Source of the DNA: Propionibacteriaceae bacterium
Lineage (GTDB): Bacteria; Actinomycetota; Actinomycetes; Propionibacteriales; Propionibacteriaceae
Length of the DNA: 17,138 nt
Reading direction: 5' to 3'
Assembly (NCBI GenBank): GCA_030538175.1
Contig: JAUNUL010000019.1
Location: forward strand, 1-17,138
Shown: positions 14,868 to 17,138 of the stretch, in pieces
Numbering within the stretch: the first letter of the stretch is position 1
How the letters are laid out: each line of letters opens with the position of its first letter
The notes under the pieces: generated by a model
Told to the model about the DNA's origin: nothing
The model's input: the letters and a program-made list of their open reading frames with translations, nothing else
Database searches by the model: none
Position numbers and translations under genes: made by a program

Positions 14868-15733
14868 GCCTGGGCGGTGCCGCCGTAGTAGCCGTAGGGA
14901 TAACTGCTGCCACACGCCGAACCAGACACTCCATAGGCGACACCGAATCCGATGCTGGAATAAGCCGGATTCTCAAGATTGATGCGGTGACCGCTGGCAC
15001 CCACCGCTGCGTACTCACCGGTTCCGTGGTACATCCGCTGTGCCTTGTCCGGGTCGGTCGCCCGCAACGCCATGTAGTCGGTGTAGGAGTACGGCTCCCC
15101 GAGCCACCCATTGGTGAGGGATGCGCCAACCGACACTGGCGAGCCAGTCACCGGGGCCGAGTTGCACGTCGCAGACAGGTTCTCTGCCCGCACCCCCGTG
15201 GGCAACGGACTCTGGTGGGCCAAGCCGCTGCCCGCAGCGGCCAAGCCCTCGACCCACGTGGTGATCTGAGTATCGAGGGCAGGGTCGTGGGTCATGGGTG
15301 CGACGCCGATGGCAATGCGACGATCGTTGATCAACCGCAACATCTCCGCGGCGGCCGCGGTGCGGTCAGTGCCGATATTGACCGGGATCTGCGCGGCGTC
15401 AGTCTGGCCCTTCGCGTCCGTCACAGTCACGGCCATCTGCGTCTGGCCGGCCGCCGTCGGCGTGCCCGCCACCAGGCCGTCGGACGTCACCGCCAAGCCG
15501 GGTGCTGTGGCACCAGCCCAGCTATAGGGAGTCGTGCCTGCATCGGCCACCAATGTCTGGACGTAGCTCTCGCCGATATAGCCGACCGGCAACGACGTGG
15601 TCATGATCGTGGGGACCGGTGAAGCTGCCATCGCGGGCGCCGCCACCGCCAGGCTGACGGCGGGCACCGACCAGGCCGCCCCCTTGAGCACGGTGCGACG
15701 CTTCAGGGGATGGGCAAATGTTGGTCCGGTCAC
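14864..15733 (-). CDS. Tat-exported Ig-like plus CAP (SCP/PR1) domain protein
   Basis: A 289-residue exported protein of unknown target. The N-terminus has a twin-arginine signal, LKRRTVLKGAAW (R12, R13), a hydrophobic stretch (VSLAVAAPAMAA) and probable cleavage near residue 37. Residues about 40-125 form an Ig-like (He_PIG) domain: TTPYSWAGATAPGLAV, then GLVAGTPTAAGQTQMAVTV. The rest is a CAP domain: AAEMLRLINDRRIAIGV, GLAHQSPLPTGVRAENLS with the conserved His and Glu, and GHRINLENPAYSSIGFGVAY. Start GTG 15733 is chosen because GAAAGG lies 6 nt upstream and it places the Tat motif correctly; an ATG at 15796 is in frame but lacks a convincing ribosome binding site. Three cysteines are seen in the mature protein. 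It lies between rsmG and the regulator gene, where parA-parB often sit in relatives, and has no obvious tie to either neighbour. Confidence 0.85.
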   Translation of the reverse strand: MTGPTFAHPLKRRTVLKGAAWSVPAVSLAVAAPAMAASPVPTIMTTSLPVGYIGESYVQTLVADAGTTPYSWAGATAPGLAVTSDGLVAGTPTAAGQTQMAVTVTDAKGQTDAAQIPVNIGTDRTAAAAEMLRLINDRRIAIGVAPMTHDPALDTQITTWVEGLAAAGSGLAHQSPLPTGVRAENLSATCNSAPVTGSPVSVGASLTNGWLGEPYSYTDYMALRATDPDKAQRMYHGTGEYAAVGASGHRINLENPAYSSIGFGVAYGVSGSACGSSYPYGYYGGTAQA

Positions 15734-15860
15734 GACGACCCTTTCCAGAAGGTGAAGAAATCCTCGGCCACTATCGCAGAGTGGTCCTCTGGCCATGAAT
15801 TCCTGTTCGCACAGTGGCTCACAGGTCTGAAGGGCTCTCAGAAGGGACAGGAATCGTCCG

Positions 15861-15921
15861 AATCTGCACGGACAGCAGGGCGGATTGGATAATGCCGACG
15901 GCCTGTCTGTGGGTGCAGATT
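15861..15921. repeat. Long imperfect inverted repeat between rsmG and the CAP gene
   Basis: AATCTGCAC (15861-15869) pairs exactly with GTGCAGATT (15913-15921). Inside, after a 2x2 internal loop of GG/GG, ACAG pairs with CTGT and CAGG pairs with CCTG around one bulged T, giving about 17 base pairs and a 22-nt loop. It lies in a 274-bp spacer with no credible gene. It could be a terminator for the leftward khpB-rsmG transcript, a structured leader or small RNA, or a remnant of an inserted element. Confidence 0.55.
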
Positions 15922-16007
15922 GGGACAGTGCTACCTGATGGTGACGCGCAACAGCTGGTCGTCACAGCGGGTGCCTGCGATGCTGGACCCGGCCGGCCCG
16001 CCTGAGC

Positions 16008-16619
16008 TCAGCTGCGACGCACTCGAACGACCGTCGTCCCCTCGGTCTGCGGGTGCGCGCGCACCTCAAGGATCTGGGCCTGCAGGCGGTTCTTCGTGAG
16101 GTACGCCGACACCGCAGACAGTTCTTCCTCGGCGCTGGAACCCTTGAGCGCCAAGATTTCGCCACGCTGCCCGAGCAGACCGGTCACCCAGGGCAGCAGT
16201 TTCTCCAACCGCGCGACGGCACGACAGGTCACGACGTCGAACTCCCCGTCGTAGTCCTCGGCTCGCCCTCTTTCCACACCGACCCGCTCACTTATCCCCA
16301 AGTTGTCCACAACCTGGGAAAGAAAGTTGTAGCGACGCAGGAGCGGCTCCAACAGAGTCACCCCAAGGTCGGGACGCAGGATCGCCAGGGGTATCCCCGG
16401 CAATCCCGCACCGGAACCGACATCGATGACGTCCGACCCTTCACCGATCAGATCGGCGAGCGCTACGGAGTTGAGCACGTGCCGTTCCCACAACCGGTCG
16501 ACCTCGCGGGGGCCGATCAGTCCCCATTCGATGCCTTGGGTCGCGAGCAGATCGTGGTATTGCTCCGCGAGCTCGAACCGGTCACCGAAGACCTCCCGAG
16601 CGATCGTCACCGGTTCCAT
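16008..16619 (-). CDS. rsmG: 16S rRNA (guanine527-N7) methyltransferase RsmG (GidB)
   Basis: A 203-residue SAM-dependent methyltransferase that makes m7G527 in the 530 loop of 16S rRNA; loss in other bacteria gives low-level streptomycin resistance. Signature sequence: RLWERHVLNSVAL (42-54), the SAM-binding VIDVGSGAGLPGIPLAILRP (64-83), then LLEPLLRRYNFLSQVV and the conserved VTCRAVARLEKLLPW. The length is normal. ATG 16619 lies one base after the khpB stop (TGA-C-ATG) without its own ribosome binding site, so translation is coupled to khpB. The order khpB-rsmG is the standard origin-proximal arrangement, but parA does not follow here. Three DnaA-box-like 9-mers fall within the coding sequence. 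Confidence 0.96.
   Translation of the reverse strand: MEPVTIAREVFGDRFELAEQYHDLLATQGIEWGLIGPREVDRLWERHVLNSVALADLIGEGSDVIDVGSGAGLPGIPLAILRPDLGVTLLEPLLRRYNFLSQVVDNLGISERVGVERGRAEDYDGEFDVVTCRAVARLEKLLPWVTGLLGQRGEILALKGSSAEEELSAVSAYLTKNRLQAQILEVRAHPQTEGTTVVRVRRS
16270..16311 (+). promoter_or_regulatory. Cluster of three DnaA-box-like 9-mers inside rsmG
   Basis: CTTTCCACA (16270-16278), TTATCCCCA (16292-16300) and TTGTCCACA (16303-16311) lie in the same orientation within 42 bp. The last equals the preferred actinobacterial DnaA box; the other two each differ by one base from known boxes (TTTTCCACA, TTATCCACA). The gene pair khpB-rsmG normally lies a few kb from oriC. They overlap coding sequence and could be chance. 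Confidence 0.35.
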
Positions 16620-16620
16620 G

Positions 16621-17138
16621 TCAGGCCGGCATCACGACCACACGACGGTTGGGCTCCTCACCGTCGGACTCGCTGGTGAGCCCGGCGGCGGCAACCACGT
16701 CGTGCACGATCTTGCGCTCGAACGGATTCATCGGGGTGAGGCGCACGGATTCACCGGAGGCCTTGGCTTCTTCCACAGCATCCGATGCCAGGTCGGTCAA
16801 CTCGCGGCGGCGCTTCTCACGGTGTCCGGCGATGTCGAGCATCAGTCGGCTCCGCTTGCCGGTTTCGGTCATGACCGCGAGACGGCACAGGTCCTGGAGT
16901 GCCTCGAGGACCTCACCGTCCTTGCCGACCAGAATGTCGGCGTCGGTCACGATGGAAACGTGCGCACGGCCGCCCTCGGAATAGGTGTCGATATCACCGT
17001 CGAGATCGGCGATATCAAGGAGTTCCTCCAGATAGTCCGCCGCGATATCGCCCTCTTCATCGAGAGCAGCGAGCTTCGACGAACGGCCCGAGGGGCGGGC
17101 CTCTTCGCCGTCCTCGTCCTCGTCGTCATCCCCGTCGG
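16621..17138 (-). CDS. khpB: KhpB/Jag RNA-binding protein (KH-R3H), 5' end beyond window
   Basis: An RNA-binding protein that in other bacteria works with KhpA and influences cell elongation and division. The last 171 codons are present and the start lies past the window edge. An acidic Asp/Glu-rich segment is followed by IAADYLEELLDIADLDGDID, a KH domain with LVGKDGEVLEALQDLCRLAV, then the R3H domain VRLTPMNPFERKIVHDVVAA and the terminal RRVVVMPA. A GTG at 16950 is in frame but would delete half of the KH domain, so it is not the start. It is the first visible gene of the leftward khpB-rsmG pair, with yidC, rnpA and rpmH expected upstream from the usual actinobacterial order. Confidence 0.94.
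   Translation of the reverse strand, partial: DGDDDEDEDGEEARPSGRSSKLAALDEEGDIAADYLEELLDIADLDGDIDTYSEGGRAHVSIVTDADILVGKDGEVLEALQDLCRLAVMTETGKRSRLMLDIAGHREKRRRELTDLASDAVEEAKASGESVRLTPMNPFERKIVHDVVAAAGLTSESDGEEPNRRVVVMPA

Noticed and set aside
10932..14888. Plus-strand ORFs of 250-410 codons across the catabolic genes
   Set aside because: They are shadows of the isomerase, hydrolase, hydroxylase and regulator genes on the minus strand, all of which show family motifs.
15734..16007. Short ORFs in the rsmG-CAP spacer as small genes
   Set aside because: They lack ribosome binding sites and recognisable sequence, and they cross the long hairpin.
1..17138. CRISPR arrays, tRNA or rRNA genes, transposases, parS sites
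   Set aside because: No regular repeat-spacer pattern, cloverleaf, rRNA-like segment, DDE/recombinase ORF or TGTTTCACGTGAAACA-like 16-mer was seen on reading both strands. This is a visual search only.

Overview
The window comes from a GC-rich Actinomycetota chromosome, close to the replication origin. Three things point there: the gene order cca / DUF6049 / murJ-pseudokinase / sigM / anti-sigma on one side and rsmG-khpB(jag) on the other; GTG starts with candidate leaderless promoters; and a mycothiol-dependent isomerase family gene, since mycothiol is an actinobacterial thiol. A lineage near Propionibacteriales is possible but is a guess. The same framework occurs in Mycobacterium tuberculosis as Rv3907c (pcnA), Rv3909, Rv3910 (mviN), Rv3911 (sigM), Rv3912, then Rv3919c (gid) and Rv3920c (jag). 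Here the genes that normally lie inside it (mutT4, trxB, trxC, cwlM, parB, parA) are absent, and other genes fill the space.

Left part (1-7957): the CCA-adding enzyme gene runs leftward, with its last codons cut by or next to the window edge. It is divergent from a two-gene rightward operon. The first gene encodes a secreted, membrane-tethered DUF6049 protein. The second, overlapping it by 4 nt, encodes a 1355-residue MurJ lipid II flippase fused to a degenerate kinase domain and an extracytoplasmic discoidin-like domain. These probably act in envelope and peptidoglycan biogenesis.

Middle (7958-10447): a stress-response unit of sigM, a possible 47-codon bridging ORF, a small zinc-binding anti-sigma factor without a membrane segment, and a membrane-anchored HEXXH metallopeptidase. 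A GGGAAC-N18-CGTC motif just after sigM could be an ECF-type promoter.

Right-middle (10448-14831): a leftward catabolic block of PucR/CdaR regulator, class A FAD aromatic hydroxylase, FAH-family hydrolase and maleylpyruvate isomerase. It looks like a gentisate-type aromatic pathway, but no gentisate dioxygenase is present. Several dyads and hairpins suggest it is split into more than one transcript.

Right end (14864-17138): a Tat-exported Ig-like/CAP-domain protein, a 274-bp spacer with a long imperfect hairpin, then rsmG and the 5'-truncated khpB (jag). Three DnaA-box-like 9-mers lie in rsmG. No rRNA, tRNA, CRISPR array, transposase or parS-like site was seen by eye.
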